Shown: positions 28,404 to 43,965, numbered from the stretch's first letter. The stretch: DNA of 64,000 bases from Halopseudomonas yangmingensis (GCF_900114825.1 NZ_FOUI01000002.1:310001-374000), one strand, 5' to 3'. The notes: generated by a model not told the origin, from the sequence alone. Made by a program: numbers and translations.

Positions 28404-28853
28404 CTAGACCCCAGCCATACGGCAGAGCTGCGACAGCAGCTCTGCCGGAGGCTCCCCGCGGCAGGCCGCACAAGTCTGAATCTGCAGCTCAATGCTTGTC
28501 TGTGCCTCCCCTGCCAGCCCCTCCAACTGTTTTTCCAGCCGCGCCAGCAACCACCACTCCACGGCCAGCTCCGCCTCCAGCACCGGCCCCTTGATCAACT
28601 CACCATTCGGCAAGCCATTCAATAATCGACGGACCCGACGCAATGGCTGCACCAGTTGCTCGGCATACTGTGCATGCCCGGCATCCAGCGCCGGCCAGTC
28701 CAGCGCTTGCGGGCTCACCCTGCGCCGCCCCAGCCAGCAGGCGGTCAGCAATAGCAGGACATCCAACCCATGCCGATCCTGCAACTCGAGCAACAGCGCC
28801 GCCACCCCCGGGCGACGGTAAAACTCATCGGCAAACTGCTGCAAACTGCTCAT
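28404..28853 (-). CDS. TIGR02444 / DUF2390 family protein
   Basis: Protein of 149 aa with the family pattern FADEFYRRPGV, LELQDRHGLDV, LLLLTACWLG at the N-terminus. The function is unknown. ATG 28853 follows AGGGG by 7 nt; the open frame extends upstream into the ABC-F gene but without a usable site. Only 46 bp separate its start from the divergent ABC-F start. Two cysteines (CAAC) occur near the C-terminus. Confidence 0.85.
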   Translation of the reverse strand: MSSLQQFADEFYRRPGVAALLLELQDRHGLDVLLLLTACWLGRRRVSPQALDWPALDAGHAQYAEQLVQPLRRVRRLLNGLPNGELIKGPVLEAELAVEWWLLARLEKQLEGLAGEAQTSIELQIQTCAACRGEPPAELLSQLCRMAGV

Positions 28854-28882
28854 CACAATCCCCTGCCTGGCCATGCTGCCCC

Positions 28883-28891
28883 TGATATACT
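28883..28891 (+). promoter_or_regulatory. Extended -10 element directly before the ABC-F start
   Basis: TGATATACT is an extended -10 (TGn plus TATACT). It ends 8 nt before the ATG at 28900, so a transcript starting at the normal distance would begin at or within about 3 nt of the start codon. Confidence 0.5.
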
Positions 28892-28899
28892 CCGCGCCC

Positions 28900-30807
<1,908 letters not shown>

Positions 30808-31560
30808 TTACCAGGGGATCGGCTGACCGTCCCACGCATAGAAGTTGCCGCTGTCCGCCGGGCCATGCCCGGCAATGACCTGTAAAAGTCGTTCAGCGAC
30901 AAACGCCGGGGCAAACAGCCGGCCTTCGGGCACATTCGCCTGAAAGGGCGCCGACAGCCCGGTATCTGTGGTGCCCGGATGCAGCAGCAAGCAACAGCCA
31001 TTCGGATTCAGCCGGGCCCACTCGATGGCAAAGGTACGCAGCAGCATGTTCTGCGCCGCCTTGGCTGCGCGATAGGCATACCAGCCGCCAAGCCGGTTGT
31101 CACCGATTGAGCCGACCCGCGCCGACAGCGAGGCAAAACGGCACAGATGACGTCCGCGCAACAGCGGCAACAGCTCGCGGGCCAGCAACAGGGGCACGGC
31201 GGCATTCACCGTGAATGACTGCAACAGCCAGTCCAGCTGCACATCGGCCAGGCGTTTTTCCGGCTGCAAGCCATCCGGCTCATGCAACAGACCAACACAG
31301 TTGATCAGCAGATCCAGCCGCAGGCATTCGGCGCGCAGTTGCTCACCCAGCCCATGCAGCACCTGCGGATCGGTCAGGTCGACGCACAAACGCTGTTCTC
31401 GCGGATCACCCGCCGGCTCAGACCAGTGCCGCGCCAGCACATAAATCCGCCCGATATCCTGACGCTGCAGCAGCGCTTCAACCAGCGCCCGACCAATCCC
31501 GCGACTGCCACCCGCCACCAGTACAGTGGCCGGCTGGTCACTAGCAAACAATGGCTGCAT
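30808..31560 (-). CDS. Short-chain dehydrogenase/reductase
   Basis: NAD(P)-dependent SDR-fold oxidoreductase, 250 aa. The nucleotide loop is AGGSRGIG near residue 18; NCVG, SLSAR and the YAYRAAK catalytic Tyr/Lys pair are present, followed by PGTTDTGLSAPF. This pattern resembles the C-factor/CsgA-like SDR group. ATG 31560 is favoured (AAGGGG 11 nt upstream) over ATG 31569, which lies only 2 nt from that site. The stop abuts the ABC-F stop with no gap. The substrate is unknown. Confidence 0.88.
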   Translation of the reverse strand: MQPLFASDQPATVLVAGGSRGIGRALVEALLQRQDIGRIYVLARHWSEPAGDPREQRLCVDLTDPQVLHGLGEQLRAECLRLDLLINCVGLLHEPDGLQPEKRLADVQLDWLLQSFTVNAAVPLLLARELLPLLRGRHLCRFASLSARVGSIGDNRLGGWYAYRAAKAAQNMLLRTFAIEWARLNPNGCCLLLHPGTTDTGLSAPFQANVPEGRLFAPAFVAERLLQVIAGHGPADSGNFYAWDGQPIPW

Positions 31561-31618
31561 GCTGCACATTCCCCCTTAACTGGGCGACAATGGCCACCCG
31601 ACTTGCCGAGACCCGTGT

Positions 31619-32074
31619 ATGACCCTGTGGATTGATGCCGATGCCTGCCCCAAGCCCGTGCGCGAAGTCGTTATGCGCGCCGCCCGCAAGCGCCAGCTGC
31701 AACTGGTCCTGGTAGCCAACAGTCCGCTGGGCCTGCCACCAGCACCGGGCATGCGCCAGATCACCGTACCCGGCGGGGCTGACGAGGCCGATCACTACAT
31801 CATTGCCCATGCGGTGCCCGGCGATCTGGTGGTGACCGCCGACATACCGCTGGCCGATGGTCTGGTACGCCGGGAAATCACCGCGATCAACCCACGCGGG
31901 CAGATTTATGACAAGGGCAGCATTGGTGAGCGACTGGCAGTGCGCAACCTGATGGATGAACTGCGTGGCGCCGGACTGGCCGGTCGCGGCGGCCCGCCGC
32001 CTTACAGCGACCGCGACAAGCAGGCCTTCGCCAACGCACTGGATCGGCTGCTGGCACGGGGTCTGGGCGCCTAG
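31619..32074 (+). CDS. YaiI/YqxD family (DUF188, UPF0178) protein
   Basis: Conserved 151-residue protein with MTLWIDADACPKPVRE at the start, GADEADHYI in the middle and VVTADIPLADGLV later. These Asp-rich motifs match a PIN/NYN-like nuclease fold, although activity has not been shown for the family. It is divergent from the SDR gene across 58 bp and convergent with the chemoreceptor. Confidence 0.93.
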   Translation: MTLWIDADACPKPVREVVMRAARKRQLQLVLVANSPLGLPPAPGMRQITVPGGADEADHYIIAHAVPGDLVVTADIPLADGLVRREITAINPRGQIYDKGSIGERLAVRNLMDELRGAGLAGRGGPPPYSDRDKQAFANALDRLLARGLGA

Positions 32075-32079
32075 CGCTA

Positions 32080-33590
32080 TCAGGCGCGGCTGACCAGAAA
32101 CTGCTGTACCTGGCTGTCCAGCTCGCCACGCAACCGGTCCAACTGGCGGGCCAGGCCGGCCAGCGCCTGTGCCTGTTCGGCGTTCACCCCGGCAATACTA
32201 CCGACTTCAGCCAGATGCCGCGCCACATCCTCGCCGACCGCCGACTGCTGATGGGTGGCAGTGGCTATCATGTCGTTCAGACGCGAAATCTGGCTGACTT
32301 CCTCGGCCACTCCGGCCAGCGTCTGCGCGCCCTCTTCGGCACCCTCCAGACAACGCTGCACGGATGCCTGGCTACGCTGCATGGCGCTGCGCGCCTCCTC
32401 GGCAGTTCGCTGCAGACGGGCGATAAAGTCCTGGATCTCGGCCGTGGAATGGGCGGTACGCTGCGACAGGTTACGCACCTCGTCGGCCACCACGGCAAAA
32501 CCGCGACCTTGTTCGCCGGCCCGCGCCGCCTCGATGGCAGCATTCAGTGCCAGCAGGTTGGTCTGCTCGGCCACCCCCTTGATCACATCCACCACCTGAT
32601 TGATCTCGTTGGCCAGTTGCGCGGTCCCGTTGACCGCCTCACCGGTGGTGCCGATATCGCTGCTCAGTGAGCCAATTTCAGCGCGAATCGCCTGCATCGC
32701 CGCATTGCCCTCACCGGCGTGGGTGTTGGCATTGCGCGCCGCCTCCGCCGCCTCCGCTGCACTGCGCGCCACCTCGGCAGTGGCACCACTCAACTCGGCC
32801 ATCGCCTGCCCCATGTACTGCGACTCGCCAACCTGCTTTTGCGAGCCACCCGCCACCTGGGATGACTTGTCAGACAGCTCGCCGCCCACCACATCCAGTT
32901 GCCGCACATCACTGGCAACATCGGCGACCAGACGATCAAGCCGCGACAGCAGATCATTGAAGCCGTCCACCAGCTTGCCGCGACCCTCGGCACGCACCGC
33001 CAGATCCATCCGCCCATCAGCCCCGCCGACCCGGGTCAGGGCCATCGCCAGACTGTCACCCTCGCGGGCGTCCTGATAGCCCTGACGGGCCAGATAGATC
33101 AGCACCGCCGCCTCGAACACCACATAGCCGGCATGGATGAAAATCAGCCCCAGCCGCCATCAGCGATCACCCAGACGCCGATCAGTTGCTGCTGCAGCCA
33201 GAAAAACAACAGGTGGTGCACGGCAATTACCAGCGCACCCACCACCACCGGCAACCAATCGCGGTAATAGATCAGGAAAGCCAGCAGTACAAAGATTGAG
33301 AAGTGCATCTCCACCGTACCGTGACTCTGGTTGATGTGCAGTGCCGCCATCACCATCAGCGCCGCTGCCACCGCGCAGCGGAACAACCGCCGACCGGCGA
33401 TCAGCGCATGCAACACATGCATCACCAGCATGGTGCCGCCTCCTACCAGCACCGCCTGAAGCCAGGTGGAGTGCCAGGGCGCCAACACGAATAAATAGAG
33501 CACGCAAATCCACAAAACGCCCAACATGATGCGGTCAGCCTTCAGATACAGCGCCTGCAATTCGCCCTGCACGGAGTCAACGCCTGACAT
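32080..33590 (-). pseudogene. Methyl-accepting chemotaxis protein, frameshifted
   Basis: One chemoreceptor split over two frames. The first part (33590-33144) encodes about 148 residues with several membrane helices, ending HHLLFFWLQQQLIGVWV. The second part (to 32080) resumes at [18 protein letters not shown] in the next frame and contains a HAMP-like segment and the signalling tip [20 protein letters not shown]. The break is at a run of four G (33148-33151); five would restore WGLIF and give about 503 aa. It may be a sequencing error, a true mutation or slippage. The family has no large periplasmic sensor. The start has GAGGG 8 nt upstream and follows the DUF6436 gene by 9 nt. Confidence 0.88.
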
Positions 33591-33599
33591 TGATTACCC

Positions 33600-34148
33600 T
33601 CAATCAAGTTCACACAGACAAGACACTGTGTCCTGCCGGGTTACGCTGGCTTCCCTGCCAGCCACCAACGTTCTCAACAACGGCTCTATCAAACTGCTGT
33701 CACTGGTACAGGCCACACCATCACTGTAAGGCCCCACATAGGCCAGGCGGCCCTCGGCATTCCAGATTGCCACGGCAGGAGCACCCGGCCAGTGATCCCA
33801 GTCCTGCGGAAGCGCCTTGAAAGGCAGGCTGGCCAGCAAGGTAGATTCCTTCTCGACGGACTGGGCACCGCTGCGGGCAAAGCGCACACCCTGAGCAGAA
33901 AAACGCTGCGTCATATCCTCAACATAGCCCAGGTGCCCTGAATTGCACGGGCAGCCGGACTGCCACACATGCAATACTTGTATACCGCCCCCTGCGAATG
34001 GCGCTGACACCTCCACACCATCAAAAAACGCCGGCCGCAAAAAAGCCTTGATATGACGTGCCTCAAACCACCACCAGGCCCAGGCCAATCCGGCCAACCA
34101 GACCAGCAGAACCAAAACAGCCAGCAGATTTCGCTGCCATGCTCCCAT
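33600..34148 (-). CDS. Membrane-anchored thioredoxin-like protein (DUF6436-like)
   Basis: 182 aa: N-terminal membrane helix (about 8-26), then a periplasmic domain with HVWQSGCPCNSGHLG, a Cys-Pro-Cys motif at the place where thioredoxins carry CxxC. A DWDHWPGAPAVAIW segment gives a possible cis-Pro, with VGPYSDGVACTS later. This fits the DUF6436 group. ATG 34148 has GAGGG 9 nt upstream; ATG 34157 abuts that site. It is co-directional with, and 9 nt before, the chemoreceptor, so a shared transcript is likely. Redox activity is inferred. Confidence 0.75.
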   Translation of the reverse strand: MGAWQRNLLAVLVLLVWLAGLAWAWWWFEARHIKAFLRPAFFDGVEVSAPFAGGGIQVLHVWQSGCPCNSGHLGYVEDMTQRFSAQGVRFARSGAQSVEKESTLLASLPFKALPQDWDHWPGAPAVAIWNAEGRLAYVGPYSDGVACTSDSSLIEPLLRTLVAGREASVTRQDTVSCLCELD

Positions 34149-34380
34149 AGGGCACATCCCTCAACCGGAAGAAATATCGGAGTTTAACGGCAGCCTGCTG
34201 TGCAGTGGCTGCATATAATTATACACATGAAACCATTAATAAAATTCTTGTATAAGATTGGCAGCGCATAATTACCGACAAACGGCCAAATAACCCTTAG
34301 TGACCGATGAGTCACTTGTCTATACTCGACTGTTTAATGGATTGGTGTACAGGGCCCGCCCCGAACAAGGAAGATCAGCA

Positions 34381-36718
<2,338 letters not shown>

Positions 36719-36732
36719 CCCACGAGGACCCC

Positions 36733-38904
36733 ATGCAGATCCCTGAAAGCCTGCCTGCCAGCAACGAAACCGAAGCCACCCCGATCCGCGAGGTGGTCAA
36801 CGAGGCCCCGGCGCCACTGGCTGATATCAACGCTCCGGAACTGTACATTCACCGTGAGCTGTCCCAGCTGCAGTTCAATATCCGTGTGCTGGAGCAGGCG
36901 CTGGATGACAGTTACCCGCTGCTGGAGCGGCTGAAGTTTCTGCTGATCTTTTCCAGCAACCTCGACGAGTTTTTCGAGATCCGCGTGGCCGGGCTGAAAA
37001 AGCAGATCACTTTTGCCCGCGAGCAGGCTGGCCCGGACGGGCTGCAACCGCAGCAGGTCCTTGGACGCATCAGCGAGATTGCCCATCAACAGGTGCAGCG
37101 CCAGTACGCCCTGCTCAACGATGTGTTGCTGCCACAACTGGCCGGCAAGGGCATCCGCTTTGTGCGGCGCCACCAGTGGACGCACAAGCAGACCCTGTGG
37201 ATCCGCCGCTACTTCCGCCAGGAAGTAGCCCCGATCATCAGCCCGATCGGACTGGACCCGACCCATCCGTTCCCGCTGCTGGTAAACAAGAGTCTGAACT
37301 TTATCGTGCAGCTGGAGGGTGTCGATGCCTTCGGCCGCGACTCCGGTCTGGCGATCATTCCGGCGCCGCGCTCGCTGCCTCGGGTAATCCGCCTGCCCGA
37401 CGAGCTGTGCGATGGTGGTGACAACTTCGTGTTCCTGTCCTCGATCATCCACGCCCACGCCGACGATCTGTTCCCCGGCATGAAGGTGCTCGGCTGCTAC
37501 CAGTTCCGCCTGACCCGCAACGCCGACCTGATCGTCGACCCAGACGAGGTCGACGATCTGGCCCGCGCCCTGCGTGGCGAGCTGCTGTCGCGCCGCTATG
37601 GTGATGCGGTACGTCTGGAAGTGGCGGACAACTGTCCAAAACCGCTGGCGGATTTTCTGCTGCGCCAGTTCGGTCTGAGCGACAGCGAGCTGTACGAAGT
37701 GAATGGCCCGGTCAACCTGACCCGCCTGTTTGCCATTACCGGCCTCGACAATCATGCAGACCTGCAGTTCCCGCCGTTCAGCCCGGGCATTCCACGCCTG
37801 TTGTCGAATGCCGACAACCTGTTCCAGGCGGTCGGCAAACAGGACATCCTGCTGCTGCACCCCTATGAATCCTTCAGCCCGGTGGTTGATCTGCTGCGTC
37901 AGGCGGCGCAGGACCCGGCCGTACTGGCCATCAAGCAGACCCTGTATCGCACCGGCGCCAACTCGGAAATCGTCAACGCCCTGGTCGAAGCGGCCCGTAA
38001 CGGCAAGGAAGTCACGGCGGTAATCGAGTTGCGTGCACGCTTTGATGAGGAATCCAACCTGCAGCTGGCCAGCCGCCTGCAGCAGGCCGGCGCGGTGGTG
38101 ATCTATGGTGTGGTTGGCTTCAAGACCCACGCCAAGATGATGCTGATCCTGCGCCGGGAGAACGGCGAGCTGGTGCGTTACGCGCATCTGGGCACCGGCA
38201 ACTACCATGCCGGCAACGCTCGCCTGTATACCGATTACAGCCTGCTGACCTCGGACCTGGCACTCACCGAAGATGTGCACAAACTGTTCAACCAGCTGAT
38301 CGGCATGGGCAAGATGCAGCGCATGAAAAAGCTGCTGCAGGCACCCTTCAGCCTGAAAAAACGCCTGCTGGAACTGATCAACCGGGAAACCCTGAATGCT
38401 CAGGCCGGCAAGCCGGCGCATATCATTGCCAAGGCCAACTCACTGACCGATGCCAAGATCATCAAGGCCCTGTACAAGGCCTCGCAGTCCGGCGTAAAGG
38501 TCGACCTGATCATCCGCGGCATGTGCTGCCTGCGTCCCGGCATTCCGGGCGTCTCGCACAACATCCAGGTGCGCTCGATCATCGGCCGTTTCCTTGAGCA
38601 CAGCCGGGTCTACTACTTCCTCAATGGAGGCCAGGAACAGGTCTGGCTGGCCAGTGCCGACCTGATGGAGCGCAACCTCGACAAGCGCGTCGAGACCTGC
38701 TTCCCGCTGGAGGGCAAGAAGCTTACCGCCCGCGCCAAGCAGGAGCTGCAGGCCTACCTGAGCGACAACACCCAAAGCTGGCTGCTGCAGCCGGACGGCA
38801 GCTATGTACGCAGCAGCCCAACCGGTAACCAGCTCTCACGTAGCGCCCAGCAGACACTGCTGGAAAAGCTCGGCAATACCGTTCAGCGCACCGTCAGCGT
38901 ATAA
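36733..38904 (+). CDS. ppk: Polyphosphate kinase 1
   Basis: Transfers the terminal phosphate of ATP to polyphosphate chains. 723 aa with the N domain ([16 protein letters not shown]), head domain and two phospholipase-D-like catalytic domains. The autophosphorylated His is in FKTHAKM; the second His motif is [13 protein letters not shown] precedes the ATG. Its 3' end overlaps the convergent ppx 3' end by 22 nt. Confidence 0.97.
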   Translation: MQIPESLPASNETEATPIREVVNEAPAPLADINAPELYIHRELSQLQFNIRVLEQALDDSYPLLERLKFLLIFSSNLDEFFEIRVAGLKKQITFAREQAGPDGLQPQQVLGRISEIAHQQVQRQYALLNDVLLPQLAGKGIRFVRRHQWTHKQTLWIRRYFRQEVAPIISPIGLDPTHPFPLLVNKSLNFIVQLEGVDAFGRDSGLAIIPAPRSLPRVIRLPDELCDGGDNFVFLSSIIHAHADDLFPGMKVLGCYQFRLTRNADLIVDPDEVDDLARALRGELLSRRYGDAVRLEVADNCPKPLADFLLRQFGLSDSELYEVNGPVNLTRLFAITGLDNHADLQFPPFSPGIPRLLSNADNLFQAVGKQDILLLHPYESFSPVVDLLRQAAQDPAVLAIKQTLYRTGANSEIVNALVEAARNGKEVTAVIELRARFDEESNLQLASRLQQAGAVVIYGVVGFKTHAKMMLILRRENGELVRYAHLGTGNYHAGNARLYTDYSLLTSDLALTEDVHKLFNQLIGMGKMQRMKKLLQAPFSLKKRLLELINRETLNAQAGKPAHIIAKANSLTDAKIIKALYKASQSGVKVDLIIRGMCCLRPGIPGVSHNIQVRSIIGRFLEHSRVYYFLNGGQEQVWLASADLMERNLDKRVETCFPLEGKKLTARAKQELQAYLSDNTQSWLLQPDGSYVRSSPTGNQLSRSAQQTLLEKLGNTVQRTVSV

Positions 38905-40385
38905 CCGGCACGCGCCCAGAAGCGGGCTTCCTGTTCGAAGTCCGCCTGGGTCAGCGGGTTGCGCTCCAACCAGCTGGCGGGGAAGCGCAGGGTCAGCCAG
39001 TCGGCCCCGGCATCCAGTTGCAGACGGGGCATCTGTTGTGTGCCACGGATATGGTGGTAGAGAATCGCCAGCCGCAACACCATGCAAAGACGCAGCAGGG
39101 TATTACCCTGCTCGCCGAACTCAGCCAACCGGCGCTGATCGGGCAGATTGCGGCGGTGCCCCCAGACCAGCAGTGCCAACGACTGCTGATCCTCTCTGGA
39201 AAATCCGGGAAGATCGGCATGTTCGATCAGGTAAGCGCCATGCTTGTGGTACTGGCTGTGCGCAATATCGAGCCCCACCTCATGCACACGTGCAGCCCAG
39301 CGCAACAGGTCAGCGTGCTCTTCACCAAAGGGCCCCCAGTTGACTTGCAGCTTACCCAGCAGACCCAGCGCCTTGCGCTCGACACGCAGAGCCTGCTCCT
39401 GATCGACGTGAAAACGCTCCATCAGCGAATTCAGCGTGCGCTCACGAACATCCTCATGATGATGGCGCCCCATCAAGTCATACAGCACGCCCTCACGCAG
39501 CGCGCCTTCGGAATGTGTCATGCGCACAATGCCCAGCGCATCCACCAGCGCCTCGAGAATGGCCAGACCGGCCGGCAGTATCGGTCGGCGCTCAGGCTTC
39601 AGTCCCGGCAGATCCAGGCGTTCCACATGACTACACTTGAGCAACTTGCGCTTGAGCCACTGCAGGCCCTCCGGAGCAATCTCGCCCTGCCCGTGACCTG
39701 CAGACTGGATACACTGGGCAATGCTGCGGATGGTACCCGAGGCGCCGACAGCTTCCTGCCAGCCGAGGCGCTGGATCGACTGTTCTATCGGCATCAACTC
39801 CAGGCGGGCCGCTGTGTAGGCCTGCGCATATCGTGCAGCACTGATACGTCCGTCCGCGAAAAAGCGCTGACTGAATGACACGCAGCCCATCTGCAGGCTC
39901 TCGCGCATCAATGATTCGAAGCGTTCCCCGACAATAAACTCGGTGCTGCCTCCACCAATATCCACAACCAACCGCCGCCCCTTGTCGTCGGCCTGCGAAT
40001 GCGACACCCCGAGGTAGATCAGTCGCGCTTCCTCGCGGCCGGAGACGATTTCCACCGGATGGCCAAGAATCTGCCGCGCCCGCATTACGAACTCACCACG
40101 GTTGCGCGCCTCACGCAAGGCATTGGTGCCGACCACACGCACCGCACCCGGCGGCAACCCGTTGATCATCTGGGCAAAGCGCCGCAAACAATCAAGCCCC
40201 CGTTGCATCGACTCCTCACTGAGCATGCCCCGGGCATCCAGTCCTGCAGCCAACTGTACCTTCTCGCCAAGCCGCTCGAGCAGCCGTGCCTCTCCGTGAT
40301 CAACCCGCGCCAGCACCATATGAAAACTGTTGGAACCCAGGTCTATCGCGGCAATCAGCGGAAAGTCGACAGTGGTAGCGGTCAT
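38883..40385 (-). CDS. ppx: Exopolyphosphatase / pppGpp phosphatase family
   Basis: Degrades polyphosphate; the paralogue GppA acts on pppGpp. 500 aa with the sugar-kinase/Hsp70-fold Ppx domain: [11 protein letters not shown] at the N-terminus, [12 protein letters not shown] and [11 protein letters not shown], followed by a C-terminal HD-like helical domain. Position opposite ppk supports Ppx over GppA. It is divergent from trxA. Confidence 0.94.
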   Translation of the reverse strand: MTATTVDFPLIAAIDLGSNSFHMVLARVDHGEARLLERLGEKVQLAAGLDARGMLSEESMQRGLDCLRRFAQMINGLPPGAVRVVGTNALREARNRGEFVMRARQILGHPVEIVSGREEARLIYLGVSHSQADDKGRRLVVDIGGGSTEFIVGERFESLMRESLQMGCVSFSQRFFADGRISAARYAQAYTAARLELMPIEQSIQRLGWQEAVGASGTIRSIAQCIQSAGHGQGEIAPEGLQWLKRKLLKCSHVERLDLPGLKPERRPILPAGLAILEALVDALGIVRMTHSEGALREGVLYDLMGRHHHEDVRERTLNSLMERFHVDQEQALRVERKALGLLGKLQVNWGPFGEEHADLLRWAARVHEVGLDIAHSQYHKHGAYLIEHADLPGFSREDQQSLALLVWGHRRNLPDQRRLAEFGEQGNTLLRLCMVLRLAILYHHIRGTQQMPRLQLDAGADWLTLRFPASWLERNPLTQADFEQEARFWARAGYTLTVR

Positions 40386-40464
40386 CGGCTGGACTCTTTG
40401 GATATCGGAATCCGGATCATAACACCGGATCCATGCACAGATTGTTGCACTTGGGTTGCCCGCT

Positions 40465-40492
40465 TTGTCACCACCGCATCAGGTGCTATGAT
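40465..40492 (+). promoter_or_regulatory. Sigma-70 promoter of trxA
   Basis: TTGTCA (40465-40470), 16 bp, TATGAT (40487-40492). Both hexamers match consensus at five of six positions. The predicted leader is about 40 nt. Confidence 0.6.
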
Positions 40493-40538
40493 GCCGCCGA
40501 TACTTGTCCCCTATTCGTGTTGCAGCCTGGAGAACCCC

Positions 40539-40865
40539 ATGAGTGATTTGATCGTGCATGTCAGCGACAGCAGCTTCGAGGCCGAAGTGCTCAAGGCCGA
40601 AGGACCGGTACTGGTTGACTACTGGGCCGAATGGTGTGGTCCGTGCAAGATGATTGCACCGGTACTTGACGACATCGCTCGCGACTATCAGGGCCGCCTG
40701 AAGGTCTGCAAACTGAACATCGACGACAATCAGGACACCCCGCCACGCTACGGCGTCCGCGGCATTCCTACCCTGATGCTGTTCAAGGACGGCAATGTCG
40801 AAGCCACCAAGGTCGGCGCCCTGTCCAAGTCACAGCTGTCTGCCTTCCTCGACAGCAACATCTGA
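40539..40865 (+). CDS. trxA: Thioredoxin 1
   Basis: Cytosolic dithiol reductant, 108 aa. Active site WCGPC is at about residues 32-36 with Asp26-type VDYWAEW upstream and cis-Pro in [12 protein letters not shown] lies 6 nt before ATG 40539. The longer open frame upstream is the antisense of ppx and is not used. rho follows after 192 nt, the order seen in many proteobacteria. Confidence 0.97.
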   Translation: MSDLIVHVSDSSFEAEVLKAEGPVLVDYWAEWCGPCKMIAPVLDDIARDYQGRLKVCKLNIDDNQDTPPRYGVRGIPTLMLFKDGNVEATKVGALSKSQLSAFLDSNI

Positions 40866-41057
40866 TCGTTCATCAGCCGCCTCCCTGCAGACTGGCGGGG
40901 AGGCTGGACGTCACCGCCTTGCGGTGTTAGATTTGCACACCAACCCCAGTTCGCACCCTGCGACTTCGGCTTTCCAGACCGACTATCATCCCGGCTTCGC
41001 CTCTGCCGAAGCTTTAAACCAACCTGTCCTGCCTGACAATCACAACTCGCCCAACCT
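40866..41057 (+). promoter_or_regulatory. rho leader: hairpin plus C-rich, G-poor stretch
   Basis: The first part has GCCTCCC and GGGGAGGC arms that can pair, possibly terminating trxA transcripts. The last 77 nt (40981-41057) contain about 31 C and 11 G, an unstructured rut-like composition. Rho is known to repress its own leader in other bacteria; this composition fits that. No clear ribosome site precedes the rho ATG. Confidence 0.45.
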
Positions 41058-42323
41058 ATGAATCTGACCGAACTGAAGCAAAAACCCATTCCCGAACTGC
41101 TTGAAATCGCCGACCAGATGAATCTGGAAAACATGGGCCGCTCGCGCAAACAGGATGTCATCTTTGCCATTCTGAAAAAGCACGCCAAAAGCGGTGAAGA
41201 CATCCACGGCGACGGCGTACTGGAAATACTCCAGGATGGCTTCGGTTTTCTGCGTTCGGCTGACTCTTCATACCTGGCCGGCCCGGACGATATCTATGTG
41301 TCACCGAGCCAGATCCGCCGCTTCAACCTGCGGACCGGCGACAGCATTTCCGGCAAGATCCGTCCACCGAAGGATGGCGAGCGCTATTTCGCGCTGCTGA
41401 AGGTCGACTCGATCAACTTCGACCGCCCGGAAAACACCAAGAACAAGATCCTCTTCGAGAACCTGACACCGCTATTCCCGGACGATCGCCTGAAGATGGA
41501 AGCCGGCAACGGTTCCACCGAAGACCTCACGGCGCGCATCATCGACCTCTGCGCACCGATCGGCAAGGGCCAGCGCGGTCTGCTGGTGGCACCGCCAAAG
41601 GCCGGTAAGACCCTGATGCTGCAAAACATTGCGGCCAACATCGCGCGCAACAACCCCGAGTGTCACCTGATCGTCCTGCTGATCGACGAGCGCCCGGAAG
41701 AAGTGACCGAAATGCAGCGCACCGTGCGCGGCGAAGTGGTCGCCTCGACCTTCGATGAGCCCCCGAGCCGTCACGTGCAGGTCGCCGAGATGGTGATCGA
41801 GAAGGCCAAGCGACTGGTCGAGCACAAGAAAGATGTGATCATCCTGCTCGACTCCATCACCCGCCTGGCGCGTGCCTACAACACGGTAATCCCGAGCTCC
41901 GGCAAGGTGCTCACCGGTGGCGTCGACGCCCATGCCCTGGAAAAGCCCAAGCGCTTCTTCGGTGCCGCACGGAATATCGAGGAAGGCGGCAGCCTGACCA
42001 TCATCGCCACCGCGCTGGTCGATACCGGCTCGAAGATGGACGAGGTGATCTACGAGGAATTCAAGGGCACCGGCAACATGGAGATCCACCTGGATCGCAA
42101 GATTGCCGAGAAGCGGGTATTCCCGGCGATCAACATCAACCGCTCCGGCACCCGTCGCGAAGAGCTGCTGACCAGCGATGACGAGCTGCAGCGCATGTGG
42201 ATCCTGCGCAAGATCCTGCACTCGATGGAAGACATTGCCGCCATCGAGTTCCTGCTGGATCGCCTGAAGGATACCAAGACCAACGACGAGTTCTTCCAGT
42301 CGATGAAGCGCGGCAAAAACTGA
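41058..42323 (+). CDS. rho: Transcription termination factor Rho
   Basis: Hexameric RNA-dependent ATPase/helicase. 421 aa: helical N-terminus ([18 protein letters not shown]), cold-shock-like RNA-binding domain ([16 protein letters not shown]), then the RecA-like core with Walker [20 protein letters not shown] and the Q-loop/R-loop region ([20 protein letters not shown], residues about 282-301). No insertion is present. Confidence 0.98.
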   Translation: MNLTELKQKPIPELLEIADQMNLENMGRSRKQDVIFAILKKHAKSGEDIHGDGVLEILQDGFGFLRSADSSYLAGPDDIYVSPSQIRRFNLRTGDSISGKIRPPKDGERYFALLKVDSINFDRPENTKNKILFENLTPLFPDDRLKMEAGNGSTEDLTARIIDLCAPIGKGQRGLLVAPPKAGKTLMLQNIAANIARNNPECHLIVLLIDERPEEVTEMQRTVRGEVVASTFDEPPSRHVQVAEMVIEKAKRLVEHKKDVIILLDSITRLARAYNTVIPSSGKVLTGGVDAHALEKPKRFFGAARNIEEGGSLTIIATALVDTGSKMDEVIYEEFKGTGNMEIHLDRKIAEKRVFPAININRSGTRREELLTSDDELQRMWILRKILHSMEDIAAIEFLLDRLKDTKTNDEFFQSMKRGKN

Positions 42324-42342
42324 CTCGCAGGCAAAACACCGC

Positions 42343-42375
42343 AAGCCGCAACCGGACCTGTGCCGGTTGCGGCTT
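42343..42375 (+). terminator. Intrinsic-type terminator after rho
   Basis: AAGCCGCAACCGG and CCGGTTGCGGCTT form a perfect 13-bp stem with a 7-nt loop, 20 nt past the rho stop, followed by gacgcATTTTA, a short T-run. Confidence 0.8.
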
Positions 42376-42495
42376 GACGCATTTTACGCCCCCCATCCAA
42401 GCGTTTTGTCGGCATAATGCGCTTCTGACCAGACACCCCAGGCTGATGCCTTCTCCGGATTGCCCTCAGCCTGCCGCTTGAGGCTTAAAGCCAAG

Positions 42496-43965
42496 ATGCA
42501 CTACTCCGACCTGCGTGACTTTATCAAGGGCCTGGAAAAGGCCGGCGAACTCAAACGCATCCAGACCCCGGTTTCGCCGGCCCTGGAAATGACCGAGATC
42601 TGCGACCGCACACTGCGCAAGGCCGGCCCGGCGCTGCTGTTTGAAAACCCCGCAGGCTATGACATGCCGGTACTTGGCAACCTGTTCGGCACCCCGCAAC
42701 GGGTGGCCATGGGCATGGGCGCCAGCGATGTCAGCGAACTGCGCGAAATCGGCAAGCTGCTGGCCTTTCTAAAGGAGCCGGACCCGCCCAAGGGGCTGAA
42801 GGACGCCTGGTCCAAGCTGCCGATTTTCAGGAAGGTGCTGAGCATGGCACCCAAGGTGGTGCGCGACGCCCCCTGCCAGGCAGTGGTCGAGGAAGGTGAA
42901 GATGTCGACCTGGCCCGCATCCCGGTACAGACCTGCTGGCCTGGCGATGCCGGCCCGCTGATCACCTGGGGACTGGTGGTGACCAAGGGCCCGCACAAGG
43001 AACGGCAGAACATGGGCATCTACCGCCAGCAGGTGATCGGCCGTAACCGGGTGATCATGCGCTGGCTCAGCCACCGGGGCGGCGCCCTGGACTTCCACGA
43101 ATGGAAACAGGCACACCCTGGCCAGCCATTCCCGGTCAGCGTGGTGCTGGGTGCCGACCCGGCAACCATTCTCGCCGCGGTCACCCCGGTGCCTGACAGC
43201 CTTTCCGAATACGCCTTCGCCGGACTGCTGCGCGGCCAACGCACCGAGCTGGTCAAATGCCGCGGCAACCAGCTGCAGGTGCCTGCCAGCGCCGAAATCG
43301 TGCTGGAGGGCGTGATCCATCCCGATGACATGGCCGACGAGGGCCCGTTCGGCGACCACACTGGCTACTACAATGAGGTTGACCGCTTTCCGGTTTTCAC
43401 TGTGGAACGCATCACCCGCCGTGAGCAGCCGATTTACCACAGCACCTACACCGGCCGGCCGCCGGACGAGCCGGCGATCCTAGGCGTGGCTCTCAACGAA
43501 GTATTCGTGCCGATCCTGCAAAAGCAGTTCCCGGAAATAACCGACTTCTACCTGCCGCCGGAGGGTTGCTCCTACCGCATGGCGGTGGTGTCGATGAAAA
43601 AGCAGTACCCGGGACATGCCAAGCGGGTGATGCTCGGCGTCTGGAGCTTCCTGCGCCAGTTCATGTACACCAAGTTCGTGATTGTGGTCGACGATGACAT
43701 CAACACCCGCGACTGGCACGACGTGATCTGGGCCATTACCACGCGCATGGACCCCAGCCGCGATACCGTACTGATCGACAACACGCCAATCGACTACCTC
43801 GACTTCGCCTCGCCGGTCTCCGGCCTCGGCAGCAAGATGGGGCTGGACGCCACCAACAAGTGGCCCGGCGAGACCAATCGTGAGTGGGGCGTGGCGATTG
43901 ACCGTGACCCCGCGGTGGTGGCGCGGGTTGACGCCCTGTGGAACGAGCTGGGGATTGATCGATGA
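42496..43965 (+). CDS. ubiD: 4-hydroxy-3-polyprenylbenzoate decarboxylase
   Basis: Prenylated-FMN-dependent decarboxylase of ubiquinone synthesis. 489 aa from ATG 42496. The N-terminal [40 protein letters not shown] and the [11 protein letters not shown] segment with the catalytic Glu/Arg/Glu region are typical. The stop overlaps the next gene by 4 nt. UbiX, which makes the cofactor, is not in the window. Confidence 0.95.
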   Translation: MHYSDLRDFIKGLEKAGELKRIQTPVSPALEMTEICDRTLRKAGPALLFENPAGYDMPVLGNLFGTPQRVAMGMGASDVSELREIGKLLAFLKEPDPPKGLKDAWSKLPIFRKVLSMAPKVVRDAPCQAVVEEGEDVDLARIPVQTCWPGDAGPLITWGLVVTKGPHKERQNMGIYRQQVIGRNRVIMRWLSHRGGALDFHEWKQAHPGQPFPVSVVLGADPATILAAVTPVPDSLSEYAFAGLLRGQRTELVKCRGNQLQVPASAEIVLEGVIHPDDMADEGPFGDHTGYYNEVDRFPVFTVERITRREQPIYHSTYTGRPPDEPAILGVALNEVFVPILQKQFPEITDFYLPPEGCSYRMAVVSMKKQYPGHAKRVMLGVWSFLRQFMYTKFVIVVDDDINTRDWHDVIWAITTRMDPSRDTVLIDNTPIDYLDFASPVSGLGSKMGLDATNKWPGETNREWGVAIDRDPAVVARVDALWNELGIDR

